Source: Verrucomicrobiaceae bacterium (GTDB lineage: Bacteria > Verrucomicrobiota > Verrucomicrobiia > Verrucomicrobiales > Verrucomicrobiaceae). From it: a stretch of 64,000 bases of DNA. The notes under the pieces are model-generated. The model did not search any database. It was not told the origin of the DNA and was given only the letters and a program-made list of their open reading frames with translations. The position numbers and the translations under genes are program-made. Where the stretch lies: the NCBI GenBank assembly GCA_947466075.1, contig CANIBP010000009.1:1-64000 (forward strand), given 5' to 3'. Positions 34,693-44,070 of this stretch are shown here, one piece after another. Position 1 is the first letter of the stretch, and each line of letters starts with the position of its first letter.

Positions 34693-34925
34693 GCCGAGTA
34701 ATCTTTAAAATCCTCCAGCGGCTCATTGAAATCCGCCGCCATGGAAATTTTGCCCTTTAGGCAGCCAAAGCCTTTCAATCCGGCTGGAGGCTGTTTGGAA
34801 GCTGATGAATCCACTGGCTCCAACTCCGCTTTGACGCGAATCGACAGCTTGCGCCACGCTGCGGGCAGCGGCAGATGCAGCGTGCCGTCCGGCGCTGGCT
34901 CAAAGATGGCGGTAATCGTGCTCAT
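34689..34925 (-). CDS. Antitoxin partner of the VapC-like toxin
   Basis: 78 residues, first gene of the pair. N-terminal segment MSTITAIFEPAPDGTLHLPLP (~1-21) looks like an AbrB/DUF2281-style beta module (the same type used by antitoxins near Smc06-like VapCs); the acidic C-terminal tail (MAADFNEPLEDFKDYSA) would bind the toxin. The family assignment rests mainly on position and size. Confidence 0.75.
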   Translation of the reverse strand: MSTITAIFEPAPDGTLHLPLPAAWRKLSIRVKAELEPVDSSASKQPPAGLKGFGCLKGKISMAADFNEPLEDFKDYSA

Positions 34926-35210
34926 GAGGATGAGGATAGCTGATTTGACTGCTGACGTAAAGTGCCGCTCGTCTCAGCACTATCAGACTGGCTTATAGGA
35001 GGCTCTGCGGATAGCGTAAGGTTGTGATCGGCTTCCAGCGTTGCGGTCATGGGCGGGGGGATTGCCGCCATATCAATGACAACCGCGATGATTGCTGTTC
35101 GCCCTTGGCTTTGCAATTTAGTTCGAGGCTGCTGTCGGCGGGGCAAAAGTCAAAAGGTTGCAGTCTGACGTTATTTCCCGTTCGAATCGTGACGAAAGGC
35201 GGCTGTATCC
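34926..35210. other. 285-bp gap, no convincing gene
   Basis: This lies between the antitoxin start and the HNH gene end. It contains an upstream/promoter region for the antitoxin, including the palindrome-poor sequence ATGAGGATGAGGATAGCTG. The open frames across it (both strands) have no recognisable features. I see nothing else in it. Confidence 0.5.
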
Positions 35211-36014
35211 TCATGCAATGCGAGGGTCATTCTCCCAAAAGTCGAGATGTGTCCTGATTGCTTGGCGGACAGTAGGGGTGATTGCTTTGTTCTTTTCCAT
35301 TTTGGCCGCCGCTTTTCGCATTCCGGCCAGGTCAGCGGCATTCCAGAATGCATGCATGGCATTGGCGTTCTCAGCGTAGATTGCCTTGAGACGACTGAGT
35401 TTTCTGTCGAACTCACTCATCTTCTGAATTTCGATCATCGAGAGCAGCAATTCCACGTCTTCGGAGTCCTGATGGAGAACCAAGTTTCGTTGCTCCAACG
35501 ATTTTCGGTTGCCGCCAAGGCTCCTGAAGAACTCCAATTTCTTGAGAGCTGAATTTCTGTACTTACTGGGTTTACGTTTGTAACCACGTCTGCTCCAAGT
35601 CAGGTAACATGCCCAGATCAAGTGGCAAACAGCTCGATTAAAGTACCAATCTCCCTTTTGAATAGCTGCGAGACGAAACAACTGATCACGTAGCTCTGAA
35701 CTGACGCTGCCGAAGTAGTCAAAAAAGCCTTCTGATGGAGTTCCTTTGTATTCCCTGTCCAACAGAACAAAGTTGTCGGCACCGTTCGCTCGTTTTTTCA
35801 TGTTAAACAGGGAAGAAACACATCGCCCGTTTTCGATAGCTGCTGCGCCTCCCCGAGACCTGGGTTTGAGGTGATCTGCCCAATCCCAATGTGTCGAAAA
35901 TGGAGAAGCTCCATAATCGAGATTCCAGAGCGACCTGCCTGAAAACACACAGGTCGCTCTATCCAGCTCATAAATCTGGGCTTTCTCGTCATCATTGAAG
36001 TCTTTTCGAGGCAT
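35211..36014 (-). CDS. HNH-type endonuclease-like protein
   Basis: 267 residues. The N-terminal ~85 residues look like an HNH nuclease: CVFSGRSLWNLDYG (~22), WDWADHLKPRSRGGAAAIENGRCVSSLFNMKKRA (~43-76), matching the D-H-x2-P-x-S-x-GG...N...C/N arrangement, although the second Cys pair of zinc-HNH proteins is not complete. The remaining ~190 residues are helical and charged with no familiar domain. It may be a stand-alone nuclease of a defence or mobile element. Codon use looks less GC-rich than the neighbours and the AA composition is K/F/S-rich, which fits acquisition by transfer. Confidence 0.65.
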   Translation of the reverse strand: MPRKDFNDDEKAQIYELDRATCVFSGRSLWNLDYGASPFSTHWDWADHLKPRSRGGAAAIENGRCVSSLFNMKKRANGADNFVLLDREYKGTPSEGFFDYFGSVSSELRDQLFRLAAIQKGDWYFNRAVCHLIWACYLTWSRRGYKRKPSKYRNSALKKLEFFRSLGGNRKSLEQRNLVLHQDSEDVELLLSMIEIQKMSEFDRKLSRLKAIYAENANAMHAFWNAADLAGMRKAAAKMEKNKAITPTVRQAIRTHLDFWENDPRIA

Positions 36015-36038
36015 GGGTGGTGGAGATTAATTAGGTGC

Positions 36039-39000
36039 TTACTTCACTACACTCAACGTCCCCCACATCAGCACGGCATGGCCGGGGAAGGTGCAGACGA
36101 ATTCGTATTCGCCGGGCTGGCTGGGGGCTTTGAGTTTGATGGTTTCGGTCTGGCCGGGTTCGAGGAGCTTGGTGGCGGCGAGGATTTGTTTGTCCCACGA
36201 GGATGGGAGGTAGGCGCGGCCTTGTTTGTCGAGTTTGTCGGGGGTCATGGTCATGGCGGCGGTGCCGATTTCCATGTGCTTGCCGGGTGGGACGATGACG
36301 AGGTTGTGGGGCATGACGTCGTCGTTTTCGAAGATGATTTCGAAATTCTTGCCGGCTTGGACTTCGAGTTTGGTGGTGTCGAAGCGGAGTTGCTCGTGGA
36401 CGGTGTGGACGATGAAGACATCGACGCTGATGGTCTTCAATTCGGCGAGGATAGCCTTACCAGCGTCGCCTTGCAGCGTGGCCATTTCTTTGGTGGCGGC
36501 GATGATTTCGACGTAGTCGGGCTTGCTGCGGTCCTGCGGCTTCACGGTCTTGCCGTACGCGAGCACGGAGTCAGTGATGGGCTTGGCGAATGCGGCGTCC
36601 CAGTTGGCTTTGGGGAACTTCATGATGGCCTTTGCGGCGGTGTTGCGCTCTTTGCCGTCGATGAGGTGTTGCGCGACGATTTTGAAGTTGGCTGCGGCGT
36701 TTTCAGCGCCCATCAGCGGTAGTGCGGTGAGCACAGCGCGGAGGCGTCCGCCGTTGGTTTTGCCATCGGTGAGCAATGCGCTGAGGTGCGGCTGAAATTT
36801 GGCACGCAATGCGGCCTCGTTGGCGGGGATGAGGGCGATGGACTCGATGATGTAGCCGCGCTCGCCGCCGTCGGTGGTGGCGGTCCAGAGGTTGTCGGGC
36901 GTTTTGTCGCCGATGATGTAAGCGGCATAGCTGGCACGTTTCACGGGGGCTTGCTTGGCCTCCTGTGCGAGTGCTTTGATTAATTTGCCGTGGCGAGCGA
37001 GAAGATTGACGTTTTGCGCGACGAGGAGCTTGCCCAAGTCGTCGGCGCTGGAATTGAGTTTGCCGCCAGCGGCCTCGATACGCTTGAGCATGTCGATGAG
37101 GACGACCGGTGTGTCGTTGCCGGTGATTTTGGCGAGTTCTTCGAGGGCCTTCACACGGACATCGGCGGTGAGCTTCGGGCGCGTGAGTTTTTCGACGAGC
37201 ACAGGTTCAAGATCAGGCAGACCTTTGAGATCGGCATCGGTGGTCTTGGCGATGAACTCGGCGAGCGCCTGTGGATCTTTCGGCAACACTTTCGATTTCA
37301 GCACGGATTGCAGGCCTTTGCTGCATTCAGAGAAGACGTGATCAATGTAGTAGTCGGTGGGCTGCTTGAGCACGTCATAGGCGATTTCGAGTGCCTGCTG
37401 AGCTTTATCAGTGGGCTGGTAAAAGCTGAGGGCGCGGACGGCTTGCATGCGCACGGCCATGTCGGAGTCATTGACCGCGACTTTGAGCAGATCGAGCGCA
37501 TTGGGCATGCTGTCTTTCTGGTAGCAGAGAACTCGCGTGGCAGCGGCACGTGCACGTGGCTCGGGAGATTTTAAAACGGCCTGAAGCAGAGCGCTATCGA
37601 CGATGCCGTTCCATTGCAGCGTCCACAGGGCCTCAAGGCGATGGTGCTCATACTCCTTGTCGCTCTTATCGAGTGCTGCGACCCATTTGGCGACCGCGGC
37701 CTGCACGTCTTCGCGGCTGTGCTTGGCGATTTCGATCTTGGCGGTCTGGCGTGTGACATCTTCCCACTCTTTGAGAAGTTCGAGCAACGCTGGCAACGGC
37801 TGGCCGTGGATTTTGGCCGGCTTGAGCAGATCGCGTCCAGCATAGGTGATCTTGTAAATGCGGCCGTGGCCGTGGTCGCGGTTTGGATCACGCAAATGGT
37901 GCTGCATGTGACCGATGATGGCATTGGCCCAATCACAGAAATAAAGCGCACCATCGCTACCGACGCTGACACAGGAAGGGCGGAAGGTTGGATACACCGC
38001 AGGATCAGCTTTGACGAGGTCTTCCATCGTCTCTCCTTTCATGCCTGAGCCTTCCTGAGAGAGCTTCACGCGCCAGATGCCCTGGAAGCCGATGACATTG
38101 GTGTTGAGGAAGTTGTTTTGGAATTCCTCAGGGAAATGACGACTCACCAGCAATCCGCTGCCGGGAGACGGACGCGCAGGACGCTTCCAGAACTCTTCCA
38201 TTTTCGCGCTACCGCCACCTTCCATGGGGATGTAGCAACTTGATGGCTCGGAGAGTGTGTTCACGTTGCCTGTGGCATCAGTGAAGTAACCATTGCCCCA
38301 GCGATCCCAGATTTTGCCATGCGGATTGGTGCATGAGTAGGTGGTGAAGCGCTCGAGCTTCTGGGCGTTGAGATCGTAACGATAAATGCTGCCGTTGGTG
38401 TTGCGCACGACGCCATAGGGTGTCTCGACCTGCGTGCGGTGGAAGACGCCATCGCTCGGGTAAATCGCACCGCCATTGTCGTAGGCGAGGTAGCAAGTTT
38501 CGTGATGCGAATCCGCTGCACAGAGACCAGTGAGAATGCGCGTGCGCTTGTCACCTTTGTCATCGCCATCGGTGTCCTCGATGTACACAAGGCTGGGGCT
38601 TTGCATGACGATCACGCCGTTCTTGTAGATCTGGAAACCCGTGGGGCAGTTCAGGTCATCGACGAAGGTCTTGCAGACATCGGCATGGCCATCTCCGTTG
38701 GTGTCTTCAAAGATGAGCAGGCTGTCGCCCTTCTTACTCGTCGGTGTGCGCTCGGGGTAGTTCAGCCAAGCAGCGACCCACAGGCGGCCCTTGGTATCCC
38801 AAGCCATCTGCACGGGATTCACGAGCTGTGGGAACTCTTTTTCATCGGCAAACAAGGTGAGCTTCATGCCGCTGTGCACGGTGATGTCCTTCATCGCCTC
38901 CTTGGCATCCGGGAAGGCCACAAGACCGTCTTCGGTGAACTTCATGCCCGTCATCGGCACCTTGTTGAAATCCTTGCCCTCTTTCGGGTTCGGCATGTTG

Positions 39001-39995
39001 GAGGGGACGATCTCGACCGGAGGTAAGTTGTCGTCTTTGACTTCAAGATCACCACCTTTAGCCACGGCATGCACTCGCAGGTCACGATTGGCCGTCTTTT
39101 GATCACGCTGCGCCATTTCCTGCTTCATCGTTTGGAAATTGGAGATGTAAGGCTTCTCGGGGTTCTGCTCGTTCTGTTTGAAAGCACCCACACCCGCCGT
39201 GTAAGCAAGTCCGCTGCGGCCACCATAGACGTTGTAGCCATCGACAGTGCGATAGCGCTGATACCACTCCCAATTCTTGTCCTGGATCGCGGAGAGCAGC
39301 TTGGGGCTCACATCGGGTGCTTTTTGCCCCGTGAGTGCTGCATAAGCCGCGCTGGCGATGGCTTGGTCGCCATGATCATTTTGGAAGAGGCCATTGAGTG
39401 TGCCGGGCTTTCCAGCGTAGCCCTTGGATGTCGGAGCATAAAGATCGACAAAGGTCACACCATTCGCCGCAGCGACTTCATTCATCGCGGCGGTGTAGTT
39501 CTGGATGTTCGTATTCTTATCATCCGCCGGCGGCAAATTCGGATCAGCGAGCTTCTCCAAGGCGATGGGGGAGAATAGCACGATGCGCGGCGCTCCTTTG
39601 CCGCTGTAGTTTTGCTTCTTGGTGTCCTCGATAAACTTGATGAGGTTCTTTTTGAAGGTGTCGATGCCTTCATAGCCTTTGAAGGACTCGTTGAAGCCGT
39701 AGAAGGCGAAAACCACGTCCGCCTGAACCTTCTTCAGCCACTCGTCACGTGAGCCAAAGCCGTCGATGCGGTGCCACGTGCCGACTTCATCCCCCGCAAA
39801 GGCCAGATTGCGAAACGTGAGGTCTTTATCGGCATTCGCCGCCGTGATCATGGCCTCCAGCCACCCAAAATGCTGCGAGCGATCCGCCACGCCACTGCCG
39901 ACGATGGCGATGTGATCGCCCTGCTTGAGTTCGAGATCCGCTCGAACGGGTAAAGTAGCGGTAATGGCGAGAAAAAGACAAAGCAGTGGTTTCAT
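36039..39995 (-). CDS. Multi-domain secreted protein: SGNH/GDSL - PVC dehydrogenase-like - HEAT - cupredoxin
   Basis: 1318 residues from MKPLLCLFLAITATLPVRA (signal peptide). Domain order: SGNH/GDSL hydrolase-like (~20-250: HIAIVGSGVADRS, AFYGFNESFKG, NDHGDQAIASAA); Verrucomicrobia/Planctomycetes membrane-bound dehydrogenase-like beta-propeller (~350-760: GMKLTLFADEKEFPQLVNPVQMAWD, GDSLLIFEDTNGDGHAD, WDRWGNGYFTDATGN); helical HEAT-like repeats (~790-1150); cupredoxin (~1210-1318) with PHNLVIVPPG, VCTFPGHAVLMWG supplying His, Cys, His and Met copper ligands. The CxxCH haem motif common at the end of this family is not seen. It could be an extracellular electron-transfer or polymer-processing enzyme. 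Confidence 0.85.
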   Translation of the reverse strand: MKPLLCLFLAITATLPVRADLELKQGDHIAIVGSGVADRSQHFGWLEAMITAANADKDLTFRNLAFAGDEVGTWHRIDGFGSRDEWLKKVQADVVFAFYGFNESFKGYEGIDTFKKNLIKFIEDTKKQNYSGKGAPRIVLFSPIALEKLADPNLPPADDKNTNIQNYTAAMNEVAAANGVTFVDLYAPTSKGYAGKPGTLNGLFQNDHGDQAIASAAYAALTGQKAPDVSPKLLSAIQDKNWEWYQRYRTVDGYNVYGGRSGLAYTAGVGAFKQNEQNPEKPYISNFQTMKQEMAQRDQKTANRDLRVHAVAKGGDLEVKDDNLPPVEIVPSNMPNPKEGKDFNKVPMTGMKFTEDGLVAFPDAKEAMKDITVHSGMKLTLFADEKEFPQLVNPVQMAWDTKGRLWVAAWLNYPERTPTSKKGDSLLIFEDTNGDGHADVCKTFVDDLNCPTGFQIYKNGVIVMQSPSLVYIEDTDGDDKGDKRTRILTGLCAADSHHETCYLAYDNGGAIYPSDGVFHRTQVETPYGVVRNTNGSIYRYDLNAQKLERFTTYSCTNPHGKIWDRWGNGYFTDATGNVNTLSEPSSCYIPMEGGGSAKMEEFWKRPARPSPGSGLLVSRHFPEEFQNNFLNTNVIGFQGIWRVKLSQEGSGMKGETMEDLVKADPAVYPTFRPSCVSVGSDGALYFCDWANAIIGHMQHHLRDPNRDHGHGRIYKITYAGRDLLKPAKIHGQPLPALLELLKEWEDVTRQTAKIEIAKHSREDVQAAVAKWVAALDKSDKEYEHHRLEALWTLQWNGIVDSALLQAVLKSPEPRARAAATRVLCYQKDSMPNALDLLKVAVNDSDMAVRMQAVRALSFYQPTDKAQQALEIAYDVLKQPTDYYIDHVFSECSKGLQSVLKSKVLPKDPQALAEFIAKTTDADLKGLPDLEPVLVEKLTRPKLTADVRVKALEELAKITGNDTPVVLIDMLKRIEAAGGKLNSSADDLGKLLVAQNVNLLARHGKLIKALAQEAKQAPVKRASYAAYIIGDKTPDNLWTATTDGGERGYIIESIALIPANEAALRAKFQPHLSALLTDGKTNGGRLRAVLTALPLMGAENAAANFKIVAQHLIDGKERNTAAKAIMKFPKANWDAAFAKPITDSVLAYGKTVKPQDRSKPDYVEIIAATKEMATLQGDAGKAILAELKTISVDVFIVHTVHEQLRFDTTKLEVQAGKNFEIIFENDDVMPHNLVIVPPGKHMEIGTAAMTMTPDKLDKQGRAYLPSSWDKQILAATKLLEPGQTETIKLKAPSQPGEYEFVCTFPGHAVLMWGTLSVVK

Positions 39996-40125
39996 GGTTG
40001 GGATTGAAGGCTGGGCAGTGCGGGGCCGGAGACTGGATGTTTGCTGCGAATTCCGCAAGCCTGCTGTCTTATTACCTCAAAGAAACGGCAGGGGAAAATT
40101 GGTAGCGCAAAGAACTGATAAAACC

Positions 40126-41523
40126 TTACTTACTCAGCCGCTCTAGCACATTCTTTGTGATGCGCATCACACTAGGATCATTGCCTTGGAGGCCGTGTGC
40201 CCAGTCGGTGGTGGCGGCGGTGAAGACGGTGCCGTTGTTGGTGTAGAGGCCCAGACACGCAGCACCAGTGCGGCCTTTTTCCCATTTCTCATACCATTCG
40301 GCATCGTCGGGATGCCAGCGGACTGGGCAGGTGCTGAGAACTTCGAAGGTCTTGGGCGTGCCATCCTTGTGCGTGGCAAAAGGAAGTCCGTTGCGCCATT
40401 CAAGCTCACAGCCGTCACATTCGTAGCCAACAATGGTGTCCTTGGTGCCAAAGCGATCTCCACGTTTCAAACCCGTTCCTTCAAAGACCCAGTGATCGGG
40501 GCGGTGGACCTCATAGTCGGCTGGATCGTCCATGAACTGGCCATGGCTTTTGCGATATCCGCCAAATAGAAAGCCGACGCCGGTGAGTTGGTTTTCGGGC
40601 CGATTGATGAGATGATGACTCCATAGCGTGCTGAGTGTTTTGAAGTCACGCGAAGCAAATATGGGGTCGAGGTGGTAGTTCTGCTTGCAGCAGGTGAAGG
40701 CGCGTCCTTCGCTCTCGGTGCGCACCTGCCAACAGCAGGTGTTACCACTGAAAAAGGCTACGTTACCGCCTTTAGCGATCCATGATTCGAGATTGTCGCG
40801 CATCGGTGTGCTCCAGTATTCATCATGGCCGACGCTGAGAACGAGTTTGTAGTTGGCAAGGATCTCGGGACGGAATTCGAGTTCGTCATTGGCGGCGAAT
40901 TCGAGCGTGTAGCCGCTTTTTTCCGCCCAAATGACAAAGGGCAACTCCCAGCGACTGAATTGCGAGGGACCGGGTCGCTCAAAACTCACACGATGGCCCT
41001 GATTGTTCGAGAGACTGTTGTAGGCATAGACCGAGAAGTCGCCCCAGTTGTTGTAGGCGTTGTACGTGTTGGTGCAGAGCTGCAAAAGTATCTTTGAGGT
41101 ACTGCCGGGTTTGGCCTGCCGCACGATGAACCACGCGCTGCTGGTAGCTGTCCGGCTGCCGCGATGGGTCCATTTACCACCAGCATCAGCTGCACGGAAT
41201 ACAACCTCGTAGTAGCCACTCCTCCAATCCGCCCCCACTGGCACACGCACGCTTTCCGGCCAACGGCATCCCATTGCGCTGGCATCTTCCGGCACGGACT
41301 GCGCCGCGCCGGGAACGTCGGATTTCTTCCACACGATCTCACGCGTAGCTCCAAGACGTGCGACTTCGATTTCAAACTTCGCCGCAGTGGTGCTGACGTG
41401 AATCGGAATGTCTTCACCCTGAGCGACACTACGTTGGCCTGCATAACCCTCAATAAAGAGCGGCACAGGGTCAGCGGCGTGAAGAGACGAAACGACGAGG
41501 ATAAGAGCGATGATTCGACGCAT
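40126..41523 (-). CDS. Secreted N,N-dimethylformamidase-like/DUF6605-type protein
   Basis: 465 residues from MRRIIALILVVSSLHAADPVP (signal peptide). The body matches the large-subunit-like beta-sandwich family: YAGQRSVAQGEDIPIHVST, LLQLCTNTYNAYNNWGDFSVYAYNS, FERPGPSQFSRWELPFVIWAE, VLSVGHDEYWSTPMRDNLESW and a region FFSGNTCCWQVR. In characterised DMFase the large subunit carries the iron site; the residues cannot be checked here. Function in this organism unknown. It is adjacent to the sigma factor gene, same strand, 51 bp away. Confidence 0.78.
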   Translation of the reverse strand: MRRIIALILVVSSLHAADPVPLFIEGYAGQRSVAQGEDIPIHVSTTAAKFEIEVARLGATREIVWKKSDVPGAAQSVPEDASAMGCRWPESVRVPVGADWRSGYYEVVFRAADAGGKWTHRGSRTATSSAWFIVRQAKPGSTSKILLQLCTNTYNAYNNWGDFSVYAYNSLSNNQGHRVSFERPGPSQFSRWELPFVIWAEKSGYTLEFAANDELEFRPEILANYKLVLSVGHDEYWSTPMRDNLESWIAKGGNVAFFSGNTCCWQVRTESEGRAFTCCKQNYHLDPIFASRDFKTLSTLWSHHLINRPENQLTGVGFLFGGYRKSHGQFMDDPADYEVHRPDHWVFEGTGLKRGDRFGTKDTIVGYECDGCELEWRNGLPFATHKDGTPKTFEVLSTCPVRWHPDDAEWYEKWEKGRTGAACLGLYTNNGTVFTAATTDWAHGLQGNDPSVMRITKNVLERLSK

Positions 41524-41574
41524 GAGACGGCTACGTGTGCCGCATGCGGCGGCTTTCATGCCACATCGGTTCGG

Positions 41575-42249
41575 TCACTGCTCAGTTTCGGCCAACTTCG
41601 CTGCTTCACGCTTTAAAATGCGACCGACGCGATGCTTCGCTAAATAAACTTGAGCAGCATTGACTCCGAGTTCTTTCTTCACGCGTTCCGGACTCCAACC
41701 TTTGATGACGTAGCAGGAGAAAATTTGAAACTGGCGAGGCGAAACGAGTGCACGCACGCGACGCAGGGCGAGGTCCATCACCTTGTCCTGCCATTCCTTT
41801 TCCCAGAGTTTTTCAAGAGCTACACCATTCGGATCGGCACAGCGGTCAATGGGTGCGGTGCGACGCTCTTCGGTTTCGTCGGCATAGAGATTGGCTTCAC
41901 GGCTCTGCTGCTTCTTACGGCGGCGGAACTGATCGAGGATGCGCCAGCGGGCTTGATTCAAGAGGAAGGATTTGAAGGAACCGAGGCTGGTGTCGAATTT
42001 CTTCTTCTGCAGGTTCTTGGCAACACCAATAAATGTCTCCTGCACGACATCGTTGGCCTCATCATCGCTTAGTCCAGTTTTGCGGGCTACGTGAAAAACG
42101 AACCCGGAGTAGGTGCGGTAGAATTCATCCCAACTCGCCCAATCGTCCCAATTGTCCAACTTCTCGATCAGCGTCTTGCGGGTCGGGGGCGATCCGGAGG
42201 ACTGCTTGAGGAGTTCTTCAGTTTCAGCGACTTTAGGGAGGTCGGACAT
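41575..42249 (-). CDS. ECF-type RNA polymerase sigma factor
   Basis: 224 residues; start at MSDLPKVAETEELLKQ because the longer frame upstream has no homology. Region 2 contains FVFHVARKTGLSDDEANDVVQETFIGVAKNL (~50-80) and SFLLNQARWRILDQFRRRKKQQ (~93-114); region 4 contains VSPRQFQIFSCYVIKGWSPERVKKELGVNAAQVYLAKHRVGRILKRE (~165-212). The region-2/4 linker is ~50 residues. No obvious anti-sigma gene is next to it. It diverges from the TolC-like gene, so an autoregulated divergent promoter is possible. Confidence 0.9.
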   Translation of the reverse strand: MSDLPKVAETEELLKQSSGSPPTRKTLIEKLDNWDDWASWDEFYRTYSGFVFHVARKTGLSDDEANDVVQETFIGVAKNLQKKKFDTSLGSFKSFLLNQARWRILDQFRRRKKQQSREANLYADETEERRTAPIDRCADPNGVALEKLWEKEWQDKVMDLALRRVRALVSPRQFQIFSCYVIKGWSPERVKKELGVNAAQVYLAKHRVGRILKREAAKLAETEQ

Positions 42250-42390
42250 GCGGGAACCGATAGTAACGGCGACGGTGGCGGTGGCAATGAGGTTTTGCCA
42301 TCGTTTCGATAGATCATTGCGCAAGAAGGCGTATTGCAAGCCCCCAAAAACCAACCCCGGCCAACCACCCCGATGCCGGTCAGATTTCCC

Positions 42391-44070
42391 ATGCCAAAAC
42401 ATCGCCTGTTCCAGCCCGCCGCCGCGTTTCTCACGCTGCTGGCCTTGGGCTTGAGTGCTTGCACAACGGGGTTTTACAAGAAGTGGGCAGACAATGAAGT
42501 TTTTGGCCTGCTGCGCAAAAAGGCCAGCAAGGTTCCAAACTCCGGGCAGTCGTTTTTGGATATAACGCCGCCGCCTCCGGTGAAAATGGAGGAATTGAGG
42601 AAGAACATGAAGACCGCCGAGTTCCTCGGCGAACGCGCATTTTTGGAGGAAAACTCCCGCGTGGTGAGTCTTGCCGAAGCCTTGAACTTTAGTGTGCATC
42701 GCAACCGGAACTACTTATTGCAAAAAGAAGTCGTCTATCTCGCGGCGCTCAACCTAACACTTACTCGTCAGCAATTCAGCCCGATCATGTCAGGCGGCGG
42801 TTCATCGACACAGGCCAGCACCAAGGTGCAGACGGGTGTGAACAATCTGGTGCGGACCTCGACACTGACGAACACCGGCAACCTCGGTTTTTCGGCGCTG
42901 ACACGCACGGGCGCACTGATCGCCACGAACCTCACCACAAATTTTGTGAGGTTTTTTACTGGCGGTGCGGATTCAGGCATCTCTCAGCTCGGGTTCTCGC
43001 TTACACAGCCGTTACTAAGTGGGGCGGGCTATCTTTCCGCCTCTGAGGTGCTTACGCAGAGCGAACGCAGCGTACTCTACGCCATTCGCTCCTTCGCCCA
43101 ATATCGCAAATCCTTCGCAGTGGATGTGGCCACGCAGTATTTTAGGGCCATTCAGTCGCGTGAAGCGGCGAAGAACGCCCATCTGGGCTTCAAAGCTTTC
43201 AATTTCGTAGTTGAGCGTGAAACAGCCATGCAAAAGGAGAATGCGAGCACCAAGTCTTCGCTATTTCGTCTGTCGCAGCAGCGTCTCGTGTTTAACCGCA
43301 GTTGGCTCCAGGCTATCCGCAATTACGAGCAGGCGCTGGATGATCTGAAGATTCAGCTCGGGCTCCCGGTGACTGAGCGCATAGTTCTGGACTATAAGGA
43401 CATGAAGGATCTGCAAGTCATCAACCCTGATGGTTCGCTTGATGAGGCTATCACCACCGCTTTGACAACACGTCTAGACCTGTGGAACTCACGCGATCAG
43501 GTCGAGGACGCTAGCCGTAGAGTGCTTGTGGCCAAGCAGGCCGTGCTGCCCACCGTCAACGCTCTGGTCAACTACAACATTCTGGACAACCCCGATAACA
43601 ACGGCTTCCAACTCGTTCCCCGCAATCGTAGCAATACGATGGGTTTGAACACCGACCTAAACCTGAACCAGAAACCCGAACGCAATACACTGCGTGCCGC
43701 CATGGTTGCCGAACAGCGTGCGCGGCGTGAATTAGACCTAGCGGAGGACCAGGTACGCAGCGCGGTGCGCACCGGTTGGCGTGACTTGCAACTGGCGCGC
43801 ACTCAGTATGAACTGGCAAAGCGTGGCATGGAGATCAGCACGGCACGTCTGGAAGTGGAGGAAGCATTCAATGCCGAGGGCCAAGGAACCGCAATTAACC
43901 TAGTGGACGCTCAGCGCGACATGAACACCACGCGTGACCTTATGGTCGCCACTACGATCAATCACACACTGGTGCGGTTGCAGCTCTGGCGTGACATGGG
44001 CGTGCTCTTCATTGAGAAAGACGGCTCGTGGGTGGACGTATTGAACAAGGAGAAAGCCAAAGGCGAATGA
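42391..44070 (+). CDS. TolC-like outer membrane efflux lipoprotein
   Basis: 559 residues from MPKHRLFQPAAAFLTLLALGLSACTTG (lipobox LSAC; an ATG six codons upstream is also open). TolC/OEP family: two repeated long-helix blocks (VSLAEALNFSVHRNRNYLL ~90, LDEAITTALTTRLDLWNSRDQVEDASRRVLVAKQAVLP ~350-388), with the tunnel-forming beta segments between. It ends with ARLEVEEAFNAEGQGTAINLVDAQRDMNTTRDLMV. It exports with the HlyD and ABC subunits encoded next. Confidence 0.9.
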   Translation: MPKHRLFQPAAAFLTLLALGLSACTTGFYKKWADNEVFGLLRKKASKVPNSGQSFLDITPPPPVKMEELRKNMKTAEFLGERAFLEENSRVVSLAEALNFSVHRNRNYLLQKEVVYLAALNLTLTRQQFSPIMSGGGSSTQASTKVQTGVNNLVRTSTLTNTGNLGFSALTRTGALIATNLTTNFVRFFTGGADSGISQLGFSLTQPLLSGAGYLSASEVLTQSERSVLYAIRSFAQYRKSFAVDVATQYFRAIQSREAAKNAHLGFKAFNFVVERETAMQKENASTKSSLFRLSQQRLVFNRSWLQAIRNYEQALDDLKIQLGLPVTERIVLDYKDMKDLQVINPDGSLDEAITTALTTRLDLWNSRDQVEDASRRVLVAKQAVLPTVNALVNYNILDNPDNNGFQLVPRNRSNTMGLNTDLNLNQKPERNTLRAAMVAEQRARRELDLAEDQVRSAVRTGWRDLQLARTQYELAKRGMEISTARLEVEEAFNAEGQGTAINLVDAQRDMNTTRDLMVATTINHTLVRLQLWRDMGVLFIEKDGSWVDVLNKEKAKGE

